DNA of 64,000 bases from an uncultured Clostridia bacterium (GCA_934120645.1 CAKOUO010000002.1:62001-126000), one strand, 5' to 3'. Shown: positions 25,422 through 33,624, numbered from the stretch's first letter. Notes: a model not told the origin generated them from the sequence alone. Numbers and translations: made by a program.

Positions 25422-26177
25422 ATGAAGAAAAAAGGAAAACACTTACCAAAGACCAAAAAAACAAAATATATATTACCAATAATCTTTATAGTAATAATTA
25501 TAGTTTTTACATGTAACACATACTATAAAGATAAAAATAAGAATATATTAAATGATATTAAAATAGATACAACACAAATTACAGAAAATAAGACAGAACG
25601 AATGTTAAAACTAGAAGAATTAAAAAAAGAAAATACAGATATAATAGGTTGGTTAGAAATACCAAATACAAAAATAGATTTCCCAGTATTACAAGGAACA
25701 GACAACGAATACTATATGAAACATACATATAAAAAAGAATATTCTGTGGATGGATCTATATTTCTAGATAAAAATTATAATTGGGATTTACCAAGTAGCA
25801 ATTTATTAATATATGGACATAATAACAAAAATGGTAATATGTTTCAAAATTTATTAGAATATAAGGATGAAAATTATTATAAAGAACATCCTAATATAAG
25901 ATTTACAACAATAAATGATGATAGTGAATATGAAATAATCGCTGTATTTTTATCAAGAGTTTATTATAAAAATGAAAAAAATGTTTTTAGATACTATTAT
26001 TTTATTGATGCTGAAGATGAAGAGCAATATAATAAATATATAGAAGAGAGTAAAAAAGCAAGTTTATATGATACTGGAAAAACAGCTACATATGGAGAAC
26101 AATTATTAACATTAAGTACATGTGAATATTCACAAAGTGATGGAAGATTTGTAATTGTAGCTAAAAAAACAAAGTGA
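25422..26177 (+). CDS. srtB: Class B sortase
   Basis: Transpeptidase that attaches surface proteins to peptidoglycan. Residues 16-34 form an N-terminal membrane anchor after a basic stretch. The catalytic triad is visible: H133 in LLIYGHN, C234 in TLSTCEYS and R242 in DGRFVIVAK. Class B features are the IIGWLEIPNTKIDFPVLQG start and the long insertion before the cysteine strand. Length 251 residues is normal. It is co-transcribed with its likely substrate directly upstream and has its own AAAGAGGTTACT ribosome site. Confidence 0.95.
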   Translation: MKKKGKHLPKTKKTKYILPIIFIVIIIVFTCNTYYKDKNKNILNDIKIDTTQITENKTERMLKLEELKKENTDIIGWLEIPNTKIDFPVLQGTDNEYYMKHTYKKEYSVDGSIFLDKNYNWDLPSSNLLIYGHNNKNGNMFQNLLEYKDENYYKEHPNIRFTTINDDSEYEIIAVFLSRVYYKNEKNVFRYYYFIDAEDEEQYNKYIEESKKASLYDTGKTATYGEQLLTLSTCEYSQSDGRFVIVAKKTK

Positions 26178-26236
26178 ATATAAATGTAATGGATTAAAAA
26201 TTGTTACGAACTTATTTATACAAAAATAAAGATTAT

Positions 26237-26279
26237 AATAAACAGAGTAATAAATTTTACTCTGTTGTTTTTATTTTTC
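26237..26279 (+). terminator. Intrinsic terminator after srtB
   Basis: Stem AACAGAGTAA / TTACTCTGTT with loop TAAATT, then GTTTTTATTTTT. Confidence 0.85.
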
Positions 26280-26337
26280 TTTTGCTTATAATAGCTACAA
26301 AAAAATGTTAGACAATATATAAAAGGAGTAAATATGA

Positions 26338-26619
26338 ATGGAAAATAAAAAATCTATATTAAAGTTATTTTCACTTTATAAAGATGATATTTATAAAATG
26401 GATTCTTCGTATTATCAAATTTTAGAAAAGGTACAAGAAAAAGAAAATATATTTTATGAAACTTTATCAGATAAACAAAAAATACTTTTTGAAGAGTTAA
26501 ATATGTATAAATCTGAGCAAAACAGTTATATGCATCAACATATTTTTTCTTATGGTTATTCATTGGCAAATAGTTTACTTATTGAAAGTATAACAAATAA
26601 AAATAGCTTGAAAGAATAA
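26338..26619 (+). CDS. Hypothetical helical protein, 93 aa
   Basis: Two ATG codons lie four bases apart; ATG 26338 opens this frame, 8 nt behind AAAAGGAGT, while the other gives only four codons. The protein is predicted helical and acidic, with KDDIYKMDSSYYQILEKV at the start and an IFSYGYSLANSLLIESI helix near the end. This resembles small proteins of unknown function seen beside mobile or regulatory genes in Clostridia, but I cannot name a family with certainty. It has a strong terminator, so it is monocistronic. Confidence 0.65.
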   Translation: MENKKSILKLFSLYKDDIYKMDSSYYQILEKVQEKENIFYETLSDKQKILFEELNMYKSEQNSYMHQHIFSYGYSLANSLLIESITNKNSLKE

Positions 26620-26658
26620 TATAGTTTATTAGAAAAAATTTAATTAGTCTTATAAAGT

Positions 26659-26699
26659 AAATAGCCGACATACCTTTTGAGTATGTCGGCTATTTCTTT
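26659..26699 (+). terminator. Intrinsic terminator after the 93-aa gene
   Basis: Strong stem AATAGCCGACATAC / GTATGTCGGCTATT, then TCTTTC. Confidence 0.85.
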
Positions 26700-26802
26700 C
26701 TTAGGGCTAATTAGTCAATAGAAGATACATATACTATATTTTACATAAAATTTCAAATTGTTAGAAATTTATTAGAAAATTCTATCAGTTTTTATAATAA
26801 AA

Positions 26803-26838
26803 GTACCAAGTTATATCTTACGAAAAACTTGGTACTCT
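26803..26838 (-). terminator. Intrinsic terminator of tRNA-Leu(TAA)
   Basis: On the minus strand, stem AGTACCAAGTT / AACTTGGTACT is followed by TTTATT, three nt after the tRNA end. Confidence 0.8.
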
Positions 26839-26840
26839 TA

Positions 26841-26928
26841 TGGTGCAGATGGCCGGAATCGAACCGGCACGGTTTATTCAACCGCAGGATTTTAAGTCCT
26901 GTGCGTCTACCAGTTCCGCCACATCTGC
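26841..26928 (-). tRNA. tRNA-Leu, anticodon TAA
   Basis: An 88-nt class II tRNA on the minus strand with acceptor GCAGATG / CATCTGC and encoded ACCA. The anticodon stem AGGA/TCCT encloses loop CTTAAAA, giving TAA, which reads the leucine codon TTA, the main leucine codon of this AT-rich genome. The variable arm and GGTTCGATTCC T arm are intact. Confidence 0.97.
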
Positions 26929-26966
26929 ATTTAATATTTGAACTGGTTGTCCTAACGACAATTGAT

Positions 26967-26995
26967 ATTATAATATTATATAAAAAATTTGTCAA
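26967..26995 (-). promoter_or_regulatory. Promoter of tRNA-Leu(TAA)
   Basis: On the minus strand: TTGACA (26995-26990), 17-nt spacer, TATAAT (26972-26967). Consensus at both boxes, as expected for a stable RNA gene. Confidence 0.9.
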
Positions 26996-27034
26996 TACAT
27001 TTTAAAAAAAAATTAAATATTTTTAAAAATAGTA

Positions 27035-27673
27035 TTATTTATTAGTGTGTTTATAAAAATTACAATATTTATTAATAGGACACTTTTCACATTTTGGACT
27101 TCTTGCTACACAGATATTTCTTCCATGCCAAATAAGTAAATGATTGACATCTTTCCAATAGTTTTTAGGAATAAGTTTTATTAAATCTTGCTCAATTTTT
27201 GCAGGATCAGATTCATTGGAAAAACCAACTAAATTAGAAATTCTTTTTGCATGAGTATCAACAGCAATTCCCATAGGAGTATCAAAAACTTCAAGCATAA
27301 CAACATTGGCAGATTTTCTTCCAACACCAGCAAGATTCATTAAATCTTTCATATTGTTAGGAACAACACCATTATAATCATTTAAAACTTGATTAGCACA
27401 TAATTTTATATTTTTTGCTTTGTTTTTATAAAAACCACAAGGATGAATAATATTTTCTAATTCATTAATATCAATATTTGCAAAATCTTCAATGTTTTTA
27501 CATTTATTAAATAGTGCAGGAGTAGTTTTATTAACTCTTTCATCAGTACATTGGGCAGATAGCATAACAGCAACAACCATTTGAAATGGAGTTTTAAAAT
27601 CTAAACTGCATTGTGCATCAGGATATGTATTTTTTAAAATTTCTATTATTTTTATGGCATCAGACTTTTTCAT
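27035..27673 (-). CDS. nth: Endonuclease III
   Basis: DNA glycosylase/AP lyase that removes oxidised pyrimidines. The helix-hairpin-helix LAGVGRKSANVV carries the catalytic lysine, and the catalytic aspartate is in AVDTHAKR. The C-terminal iron-sulfur cluster pattern CVARSPKCEKCPINKYC gives C-x6-C-x2-C-x5-C. Length 212 residues is normal. ATG follows AAGGAGATTGTTTTATT on the minus strand. Convergent genes or tRNA surround it, so it is probably monocistronic. Confidence 0.97.
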   Translation of the reverse strand: MKKSDAIKIIEILKNTYPDAQCSLDFKTPFQMVVAVMLSAQCTDERVNKTTPALFNKCKNIEDFANIDINELENIIHPCGFYKNKAKNIKLCANQVLNDYNGVVPNNMKDLMNLAGVGRKSANVVMLEVFDTPMGIAVDTHAKRISNLVGFSNESDPAKIEQDLIKLIPKNYWKDVNHLLIWHGRNICVARSPKCEKCPINKYCNFYKHTNK

Positions 27674-27821
27674 AATAAAACAATCTCCTTATATACATTA
27701 TAATAAAATTATATATCAAAATAATTGTTTTTTCAAGGTAATAGCAAAATGACAAACATAAATGGTAACATAAAAGATAATAAAATAATATAATATATAA
27801 AAACAAGGGAGGTAATAATAA

Positions 27822-27971
27822 ATGTTTTGTGTATTAAAAAAAACTATAGGTGTTGTTTTAATAGGAATAGGTCTTGGAATTTTGTTAGTATTATTACTTC
27901 CTCTTACAGGTTGGCTTTTTATCATAGGGGTAGCATTAGCTTGTATAGGATTAATGTGGCTTGCTTGCTAA
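27822..27971 (+). CDS. Small membrane protein, 49 aa
   Basis: ATG 27822 lies behind GGGAGGTAATAATAA. The 49 residues start MFCVLKKTIGVV and contain two closely spaced hydrophobic helices (about 8-27 and 30-47) with a short TG turn. It has no charged domain and no recognised family. It precedes spoVM by 27 nt and probably shares its transcript, so a sporulation-related membrane role is possible but not shown. Confidence 0.7.
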   Translation: MFCVLKKTIGVVLIGIGLGILLVLLLPLTGWLFIIGVALACIGLMWLAC

Positions 27972-27998
27972 TAAGTAGAATTTTAAGGAGGTATACAT

Positions 27999-28073
27999 AT
28001 GACTATAGTTGTTAAGAAAGTTCCAAAATTTTTACGCGGATTTGTAAAATTGATTTTTGGAATAAAAGATTAA
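27999..28073 (+). CDS. spoVM: Stage V sporulation protein M (SpoVM), 24 aa
   Basis: A 24-codon gene behind a perfect AAGGAGGTATACAT. The product MTIVVKKVPKFLRGFVKLIF + GIKD aligns with SpoVM, the short amphipathic peptide that recognises positive curvature of the forespore membrane and anchors SpoIVA coat assembly. The diagnostic PKFL-x-G-x-V-x-x-x-x-G pattern is kept, including the mid-helix proline. In Bacillus spoVM lies next to rpmB, and here rpmB is the convergent neighbour. The peptide is only two residues shorter than the Bacillus one. Confidence 0.9.
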   Translation: MTIVVKKVPKFLRGFVKLIFGIKD

Positions 28074-28106
28074 AAAATGGGGACTTGTTTAAAATCCCCA
28101 TTTTTT
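28072..28106 (+). terminator. Intrinsic terminator after spoVM
   Basis: Stem AAAAATGGGGA / TCCCCATTTTT, then T run, directly at the spoVM stop. Confidence 0.9.
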
Positions 28107-28133
28107 AATAACTCAAATTTTAATAATTCCAAC

Positions 28134-28159
28134 AAAAAAAGAGCTTAAGCTCTTTTTAC
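28134..28159 (-). terminator. Intrinsic terminator of rpmB
   Basis: Palindrome AAAAGAGCTTAAGCTCTTTT; on the minus strand the hairpin includes the rpmB stop codon and ends in a T run. Confidence 0.75.
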
Positions 28160-28345
28160 TTTTCCATTTTTTAAACATTTTGCACATACTTGAATTCTTT
28201 TTACTTCACCATTTTCCATAATAGCTTTAACGCTTCTTAAATTTGGTTTCCAAGTTCTTGGACTTCTTTTACTTATATGTGAACGAGTTATGCTAAGTTT
28301 ATTTCCATTACTTTGTGATTTATCACAGATTGCACATTTAGCCAT
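28145..28345 (-). CDS. rpmB: Ribosomal protein L28 (bL28)
   Basis: Large-subunit ribosomal protein of 66 residues. It keeps both zinc-binding pairs, CAIC near residue 4 and CAKC near residue 54, so it is the zinc (C+) form. The family core ISKRSPRTWKPNLRSVKAI is intact. ATG follows AGGAGGTGCAAAGAA on the minus strand. It is single-gene and converges on the spoVM unit. Confidence 0.97.
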   Translation of the reverse strand: MAKCAICDKSQSNGNKLSITRSHISKRSPRTWKPNLRSVKAIMENGEVKRIQVCAKCLKNGKVKRA

Positions 28346-28446
28346 TTCTTTGCACCTCCTAATTTTTAAATTAAAATTGACTGCTATCTAGTTTATCATA
28401 AAAATAAAAAAAAAACAAGTATTTTTATAAAAATTATAAAAAATCC

Positions 28447-28474
28447 TTGCAAATTAGGAAAAATATGGTATAAT
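28447..28474 (+). promoter_or_regulatory. tig promoter
   Basis: TTGCAA (28447-28452), 16-nt spacer, TATAAT (28469-28474), 41 nt before the start. Confidence 0.7.
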
Positions 28475-28515
28475 ATAAAAGCTATATGAATAAATGAAAG
28501 GATTGAGAAAATATT

Positions 28516-29808
28516 ATGAAATGTAAAGTTGAAAAAACAGAAAATGCAAATGAAGTAAAATTAGAGTTAACAATAGAGGCTCAAAAATTTGATGAAGCAA
28601 TTAAAAAAGTATATTTCAAGAGTGCAAAATATTTTAATATACCAGGATTTAGAAAAGGTAAAGCACCAATGAATATTGTAGAAAAATATTATGGAAAAGA
28701 AATATTTTATGAAGATGCTTTTAACGAGGTAGTACCAGAAGAATTAGAAGCAGCATTAAAAGAAAACAAAATAGAAGCAGTTAGCAGACCAGATATTGAT
28801 GTAAAACAAATTGAAAAAGGAAAAGATTTAATATTTACAGCAGTATTCCAAACAAAACCAGAAGCTGAACTAGGAAAATATAAAGGTATAGAAATACCAA
28901 AAATAGAGTATACTGTATCAGATGAAGACATCAACCATGAATTATCACATATGCAAGAACATAATGCAAGATTAATTTCAATTGAAGACAGACCAGTAGA
29001 AAAAGGAGATATAACAGTTATCGATTTTGAAGGATTTGTTGATGGTAAAGCTTTTGAAGGTGGAAAAGCAGAAGGTCATGAATTAGAAATAGGAAGTAAT
29101 ACATTTATTCCAGGATTTGAAGATCAAATTATAGGAATGAAAATTGATGAGGAAAAAGATATTAATGTAAAATTCCCAGATGAATATTTTTCTAAAGATT
29201 TAGCTGGAAAAGATGCAACATTTAAAGTAAAATTACATGAAATAAAGAAAAAAGAATTACCAGCTTTAGATGATGAATTTGCAAAAGATTCTAGTGAATT
29301 TGATACATTAGAAGAATTAAAGAAAAGTATTAAAGAAAGACTAGAAAAAGATAATGAACAAAAACAAAAATATGAAACAGAAGATGCTGTTATCAAAGCT
29401 GTATGTGAAAATGTAAAAGTTGATATTCCATCAGGAATGATTGAAAATGAAACAGAAGATATGTTAAGAAATATAGAAACAAGACTTTCATATCAAGGAT
29501 TAAAATTAGATCAATACTTAAATATGATGGGAAAAACAGCTGAAGAAGTTAAAAAAGAATATGAACCTCAAGCAATTGAAGCTATCAAATCAAGACTTAT
29601 GTTAGAAGCAGTTATTAAAGCTGAAAAAATAGAAGCAACAGAAGACGAAATTACAGAAAAAGTAAAAGAAATGGCTAAAAATTATGGAAAATCAGAAGAT
29701 GAATTATTAAAAAATGAAAATGTAAGAAATTACATAAAAAGCGGATTAGAATCAGAAAAAGCATTAGAATTTTTAGTTAAAAACGCAAAAATGAAATCAA
29801 GTAAATAA
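28516..29808 (+). CDS. tig: Trigger factor
   Basis: Ribosome-associated chaperone with prolyl isomerase activity. The N-terminal ribosome-binding domain has the signature FNIPGFRKGKAPMNIVEKYYG (about residues 37-57). The FKBP-type isomerase domain lies near 150-240 (GDITVIDFEGFVDG and FIPGFEDQIIGM). The C-terminal helical arms follow. At 430 residues it has full length. It heads the tig-clpP-clpX group, a common order, but a terminator and a REPIN separate it from clpP. Confidence 0.97.
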   Translation: MKCKVEKTENANEVKLELTIEAQKFDEAIKKVYFKSAKYFNIPGFRKGKAPMNIVEKYYGKEIFYEDAFNEVVPEELEAALKENKIEAVSRPDIDVKQIEKGKDLIFTAVFQTKPEAELGKYKGIEIPKIEYTVSDEDINHELSHMQEHNARLISIEDRPVEKGDITVIDFEGFVDGKAFEGGKAEGHELEIGSNTFIPGFEDQIIGMKIDEEKDINVKFPDEYFSKDLAGKDATFKVKLHEIKKKELPALDDEFAKDSSEFDTLEELKKSIKERLEKDNEQKQKYETEDAVIKAVCENVKVDIPSGMIENETEDMLRNIETRLSYQGLKLDQYLNMMGKTAEEVKKEYEPQAIEAIKSRLMLEAVIKAEKIEATEDEITEKVKEMAKNYGKSEDELLKNENVRNYIKSGLESEKALEFLVKNAKMKSSK

Positions 29809-29814
29809 AAAGAG

Positions 29815-29861
29815 AAAGGTTGGGGTGAAAAAACAATAATATTTTCATTACCAATCTTTTT
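29815..29861 (+). terminator. Terminator-like hairpin after tig
   Basis: AAAGGTTGG and TGAAAA pair with TTTTCA and CCAATCTTT across an AACAATAATA loop, followed by TTTT. Confidence 0.65.
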
Positions 29862-29870
29862 GCTTAAAAG

Positions 29871-29972
29871 TTGTCAAAAGGGACGGGGCATTTTGACAAC
29901 TTATAAATAAATTAAATTTATTATAATTAATATAAAAATATTTTGTCAAAATACCCCGTCCCTTTTGACAAC
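29871..29972. repeat. REPIN: two inverted REP arms, subfamily A, before clpP
   Basis: Left arm 29871-29900 begins TTGTCAAAAGGGACGGGG; right arm 29943-29972 is its inverted copy. A 42-nt AT-rich spacer separates them. The whole 102 nt can fold into a long cruciform. It lies in the tig-clpP gap, ending one base before the clpP ribosome site. Each arm carries TTGACA, identical to a -35 box. Confidence 0.85.
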
Positions 29973-29986
29973 TTAGGAGGAAAAGT

Positions 29987-30598
29987 ATGTTAGAAAAAAA
30001 TAGTTTAGTACCTTATGTAATTGAGCAAACAAGTAAGGGAGAAAGATCATATGATATTTTCTCAAGATTATTAAAAGATAGAATTATATTTCTAGGTGAA
30101 GATGTAAATGCTACAACAGCAAGTTTAGTAATAGCACAATTATTATTTCTAGAGTCAGAAGATCCAGATAAAGAAATATCATTATATATAAATTCACCAG
30201 GAGGATCTATTACAGATGGAATGGGAATAGTAGATACTATGAATTATATAAAATGTCCAGTAACAACTATATGTGTAGGTTTGGCTGCAAGCTTTGGAGC
30301 TGTTTTATTAGCAAATGGTGAAAAAGGAAAGAGATATGCTACACCAAATTCAGAGATATTAATTCATCAACCATTAATAGGTGGTCAAGGTGGAGGTATT
30401 TCAGGTCAAGCAACTGAAATAAAAATTCATGCAGATCATATGATAAGAACAAGAGCAAAATTAAATAAATTATTAAGTGAAAAAACAGGTCAACCAATTG
30501 AAAGAATTGAACAAGATACAGAAAGAGACCATTATATGACAGCTCAAGAAGCTTTAGAATATGGATTAATAGATGGAATTATGGATAAAAGAATGTAG
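29987..30598 (+). CDS. clpP: ATP-dependent Clp protease proteolytic subunit
   Basis: Serine protease that forms the barrel of ClpXP and ClpCP. The catalytic triad is S102 in [10 protein letters not shown]127 in ILIHQPL and D177 in EQDTERD. The N-terminal axial loop [20 protein letters not shown] is normal. Length 203 residues is typical. ATG follows TAGGAGGAAAAGT. The ribosome site begins right at the edge of the REPIN. clpX follows 15 nt later, so clpPX is one unit. Confidence 0.98.
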   Translation: MLEKNSLVPYVIEQTSKGERSYDIFSRLLKDRIIFLGEDVNATTASLVIAQLLFLESEDPDKEISLYINSPGGSITDGMGIVDTMNYIKCPVTTICVGLAASFGAVLLANGEKGKRYATPNSEILIHQPLIGGQGGGISGQATEIKIHADHMIRTRAKLNKLLSEKTGQPIERIEQDTERDHYMTAQEALEYGLIDGIMDKRM

Positions 30599-30613
30599 TG
30601 AAAGGAGATTGTT

Positions 30614-31930
30614 ATGGCAAAAAATGACATACCTAAAAATGTAAGATGTTCATTCTGCGGTAAATCACAAGACAGTGTAAAAAAGATAGTAGCAGGCCCA
30701 GGGGTATATATATGTGATGAATGTGTAGATTTATGTACTAGTATAATTGAAGCTGAGAAATATGAAGATGATGATGTAGGGTATACACTAAATGATTTAG
30801 ATAAAATACCAAATCCAAAAGAAATAAAAAAAATATTAGATGATTATGTAATTGGTCAAGAGGAAGCTAAAAAAACTTTGTCTGTAGCAGTTTATAATCA
30901 CTATAAAAGAATAGCACATGGAGAAATGCAAGATAAAGATGGAGTTGAAATTCAAAAAAGTAATATATTACTTTTAGGACCAACAGGATGTGGAAAAACA
31001 CTTCTTGCAAGAACATTAGCAAAGATATTAAATGTTCCATTTGCAATAGCTGATGCAACAACATTAACAGAAGCTGGATATGTAGGTGAGGATGTTGAAA
31101 ATATTTTATTAAAACTTATTCAGGCATCTGATGGAGACATTGAAAAAGCTCAAAAAGGAATTATTTATATTGATGAAATTGATAAAATTACAAGAAAATC
31201 TGAAAATTTATCAATTACAAGAGATGTTAGTGGTGAAGGAGTACAACAAGCTTTACTAAAAATAATAGAAGGAACAGTAGCATCAGTACCACCACAAGGT
31301 GGAAGAAAACACCCAAATCAAGAAATGATACAAATTAATACAGAAAATATATTATTTATCTGTGGAGGAGCTTTTGAAGGTTTAGAAAATATTATAAAAG
31401 ATAGAACTGGTAAAAAAGGAATTGGATTCGGAACAAAAATTGAAAGTGCAAAAGAAATTAATAAATATGAAATTTTCCAAGAATTATTACCACAAGATTT
31501 ATTAAAGTTTGGATTAATACCAGAATTTATAGGAAGATTACCTATTATTGCAACATTGAAAGACTTAGATAGAGAAGCTTTAATAAAAATAGCTACAGAA
31601 CCAAAAAATGCATTGGTAAAACAATATCAAAAATTATTAGAAATGGATAATGTTGAGCTAGAATTTAAAAAAGAAGCATTAGAAGCAATAGTAGATAAGG
31701 CAATTGAAAGAAAAACAGGAGCAAGAGGACTTCGTTCAATTATAGAAGAAATAATGAGAGATATTATGTTTGAAATACCATCAACACCAAATATATCAAA
31801 ATGCATTATAACTAAAGATACTGTTTTAAATAATGCTGGACCAGAATTAATAATTGAAGAAAAACAAAATGTAATTAATGAAAAGAAAAAAAGACATATA
31901 CCAGAAAAAAAGAGTAAAGAAACAGCTTAA
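30614..31930 (+). CDS. clpX: ATP-dependent Clp protease ATP-binding subunit ClpX
   Basis: AAA+ unfoldase feeding ClpP. The N-terminal zinc domain has CSFC (residues 12-15) and CDEC. The Walker A motif is GPTGCGKT (122-129), and Walker B is [10 protein letters not shown]. The ClpP-binding loop is IGFGTKIE, and the arginine-finger region ends [11 protein letters not shown]. Length 438 residues is normal. ATG follows AAAGGAGATTGTT. It is in an operon with clpP and a downstream membrane protein gene. Confidence 0.98.
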   Translation: MAKNDIPKNVRCSFCGKSQDSVKKIVAGPGVYICDECVDLCTSIIEAEKYEDDDVGYTLNDLDKIPNPKEIKKILDDYVIGQEEAKKTLSVAVYNHYKRIAHGEMQDKDGVEIQKSNILLLGPTGCGKTLLARTLAKILNVPFAIADATTLTEAGYVGEDVENILLKLIQASDGDIEKAQKGIIYIDEIDKITRKSENLSITRDVSGEGVQQALLKIIEGTVASVPPQGGRKHPNQEMIQINTENILFICGGAFEGLENIIKDRTGKKGIGFGTKIESAKEINKYEIFQELLPQDLLKFGLIPEFIGRLPIIATLKDLDREALIKIATEPKNALVKQYQKLLEMDNVELEFKKEALEAIVDKAIERKTGARGLRSIIEEIMRDIMFEIPSTPNISKCIITKDTVLNNAGPELIIEEKQNVINEKKKRHIPEKKSKETA

Positions 31931-31956
31931 AAATATAATAAAAAGGGGTAATTAAA

Positions 31957-32631
31957 ATGGAAGAAAATGAAAATAAAAAAATAGATACAGAAGAACTTAA
32001 AAATGAAACTGTAAATACTGTAAAAGAAGTTAAAGAAACAATAAAAAATGTAGATGTAAAAAAAGATGCAGTAGAAACAAAGGGATTTATAAAAGAAATG
32101 TTTACAAATCCATTAGAAAAAATAAAAAATATAGTTGATGATAGTAATAATAAATTCTTTAAAAATGCTGTTATATTAGTAATTATATGGATTGCTGCTA
32201 TTTTAATAAAAGAATTATTTGATTCATCTTATTTATGGAAATATGGAGTATTTAAAAATATATTAGGAATAATAAAATCAGTAATTGCTCCAGTTGTAGG
32301 AATATTAGCAATGTCTATAATAATGTTAGTATTAAATAAACAAAATAAAAAATCATTATCAAATATTATTAGTGCAGTTACAGCAGCAAAATTACCATTA
32401 GTAATAGCTTCAGTTGTAAATTTATTAACTATTATAGGTTCATCAATAACAGCTTTTACAAATCCATTCTATAAACTTTGTAATGTGATTTCTGCAATAT
32501 TTATGTATTTTGCAGCAAAAAATATTTTTGAAGAAAAAGAAAATTCTAAATTTATAAAAAAATTCATGTTAATTGAATTAATTTATTATATAGTTTATTT
32601 TGTATTTACTTATTTAGGAATATATATTTAG
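31957..32631 (+). CDS. Multi-pass membrane protein of unknown function (224 aa)
   Basis: Residues 1-65 are charged and probably cytoplasmic. Five hydrophobic segments follow at about 70-87, 105-130, 145-165, 172-190 and 203-224. The arrangement is reminiscent of YIP1-like proteins, but I see no diagnostic motif. It starts 26 nt after clpX behind AAAAAGGGGTAATTAAA and ends in a strong terminator, so it is probably the last gene of the clpPX unit. A role in membrane quality control is only a guess from context. Confidence 0.7.
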   Translation: MEENENKKIDTEELKNETVNTVKEVKETIKNVDVKKDAVETKGFIKEMFTNPLEKIKNIVDDSNNKFFKNAVILVIIWIAAILIKELFDSSYLWKYGVFKNILGIIKSVIAPVVGILAMSIIMLVLNKQNKKSLSNIISAVTAAKLPLVIASVVNLLTIIGSSITAFTNPFYKLCNVISAIFMYFAAKNIFEEKENSKFIKKFMLIELIYYIVYFVFTYLGIYI

Positions 32632-32638
32632 TAATGTA

Positions 32639-32670
32639 AAAAAGGTAGAAAATTATTTCTACCTTTTTTT
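32639..32670 (+). terminator. Intrinsic terminator of the clpPX unit
   Basis: Stem AAAGGTAGAAA / TTTCTACCTTT with a short AT loop, then T run. Confidence 0.9.
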
Positions 32671-32684
32671 GAATTAGGAGAATT

Positions 32685-32843
32685 TTATTCGAATACCCGA
32701 TTTCCAATAACTCTCAGATGTTGATATCTTCCTGGACCATCGCTAAGAGGGTTATCTTTTTGTTCTTTTAAAAATTCTTCTAATGCATGCATTGCATCTG
32801 GTACAGAGTCAAATGTTGTGGATAAAAGTTCTTCTTTCGTCAT
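32685..32843 (-). CDS. Small hypothetical protein, 52 aa
   Basis: Minus-strand ATG preceded by a strong AAGGAGGACACGAAT. The product begins MTKEELLSTTFDSVPDAM, is acidic and helical in its first half, and ends GRYQHLRVIGNRVFE. No family recognised. Its third-last codon is CGG (32697-32699), rare in this window, in the context AAT-CGG-G; codons such as TCC, GAC and CTG also look foreign. A TGTCGAA Spo0A-like box lies about 60 nt upstream at 32906. No terminator of its own is evident before the clpPX terminator. Confidence 0.6.
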   Translation of the reverse strand: MTKEELLSTTFDSVPDAMHALEEFLKEQKDNPLSDGPGRYQHLRVIGNRVFE

Positions 32844-32949
32844 ATTCGTGTCCTCCTTTTTATAAATTGTTTTAATTTAGTATAATATTTAGATAAAAAA
32901 AAGACTGTCGAAGTTTGAAGGTTAAAAAAATTTTTTATAAGATAAAAAA

Positions 32950-32978
32950 TTGACAAAAGTAAAAATAGATGTTAATAT
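32950..32978 (+). promoter_or_regulatory. Promoter of the structured leader RNA
   Basis: TTGACA (32950-32955), 17-nt spacer, TAATAT (32973-32978). Confidence 0.75.
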
Positions 32979-32984
32979 ATAAAA

Positions 32985-33117
32985 TAAATTAAGAGTTTAC
33001 CTAGAGACATATAAAATGTTTTGAGCGGTAAAGGATAAGTATAATAAATACTTATTTACACGAAGTAAGAATATAAAGCCTTACAAAGGAGTCTTAAGGA
33101 CTTTTTTGTAAGGCTTT
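32985..33117 (+). ncRNA. Structured leader or small RNA with terminator, upstream of the GNAT gene
   Basis: From a consensus promoter the transcript contains successive inverted repeats: TTTACC (32996-33001) with GGTAAA enclosing ACAT-ATAAA-ATGT; then AAGTAT-AATAA-ATACTT; then TTAC-ACGAA-GTAA. A strong intrinsic terminator follows, AGCCTTACAAA / TTTGTAAGGCT with T run, at about 33078-33117. An extra AGTC/GGACT pair lies in the terminator loop. The GNAT gene begins 22 nt later. This architecture fits a riboswitch or attenuator, or a free small RNA. I do not recognise the class. Confidence 0.55.
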
Positions 33118-33138
33118 TTTGAATAGGAGGTAGAAAAT

Positions 33139-33606
33139 ATGGAAATAAGAAAAGGAAATAGAAACGATTTAGAAAAAATAATACTGTTATTAAAACAAGT
33201 TTCTATGTTACATATAAAAATGAGACCAGATATTTTTAAAACAAAAACAAAAGAAAATATAAAAGCTGAAGCAATAGAATTTATAAATGATAAAGAAAGA
33301 ATAGTGATAGTTGCGGAAGAAAATAAAATAATATTAGGAATTATGGTTTTAAAAATTAAACAAGTTAGTAATCATATTAATTTAAAAGATGCAAAAATTT
33401 TATGGGTAGAAGAATTATGTGTAGATGAAAAAAATAGAAGAGATGGAATAGGAAGAAAACTTATAAACAAAGCAATAGAAGTTGCTAAAGAAAATAATTG
33501 TAAAAGATTAGAATTAAATTGTTGGGAAGAAAATTATAAAGCAATTTCATTTTATGAAAAGCAAGGAATGCAAACACAGAGAAGAATTATGGAAATAAAC
33601 ATATAA
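33139..33606 (+). CDS. GNAT-family N-acetyltransferase
   Basis: A 155-residue acetyl-CoA-dependent acetyltransferase. Motif A is WVEELCVDEKNRRDGIGRKLINKA (about residues 93-116), with R-R-D-G-I-G matching the Q/R-x-x-G-x-G/A pyrophosphate loop. Motif B is ELNCWEENYKAISFYEKQGM. The substrate is not predictable; members acetylate antibiotics, polyamines, tRNA or proteins. It lies directly behind the attenuator-like RNA, so its expression may be controlled by termination. Strong AGGAGGTAGAAAAT ribosome site. Confidence 0.88.
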   Translation: MEIRKGNRNDLEKIILLLKQVSMLHIKMRPDIFKTKTKENIKAEAIEFINDKERIVIVAEENKIILGIMVLKIKQVSNHINLKDAKILWVEELCVDEKNRRDGIGRKLINKAIEVAKENNCKRLELNCWEENYKAISFYEKQGMQTQRRIMEINI

Positions 33607-33624
33607 TAAAGGAGGAAAATATTT

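Noticed and set aside
26640..26720. Long GC-rich inverted repeat as a mobile element end
   Set aside because: It is a simple intrinsic terminator stem with a T-rich tail; no partner end or target duplication was found.
27827..28015. 62-codon frame over the small membrane gene
   Set aside because: The frame at 27822-27971 has the ribosome site and a sensible two-helix product; the other is its shadow.
33000..33117. Assignment of the leader RNA to a known riboswitch (guanidine, preQ1, glycine, T-box)
   Set aside because: None of the conserved core motifs of those classes could be recognised; only the stems and terminator are clear.
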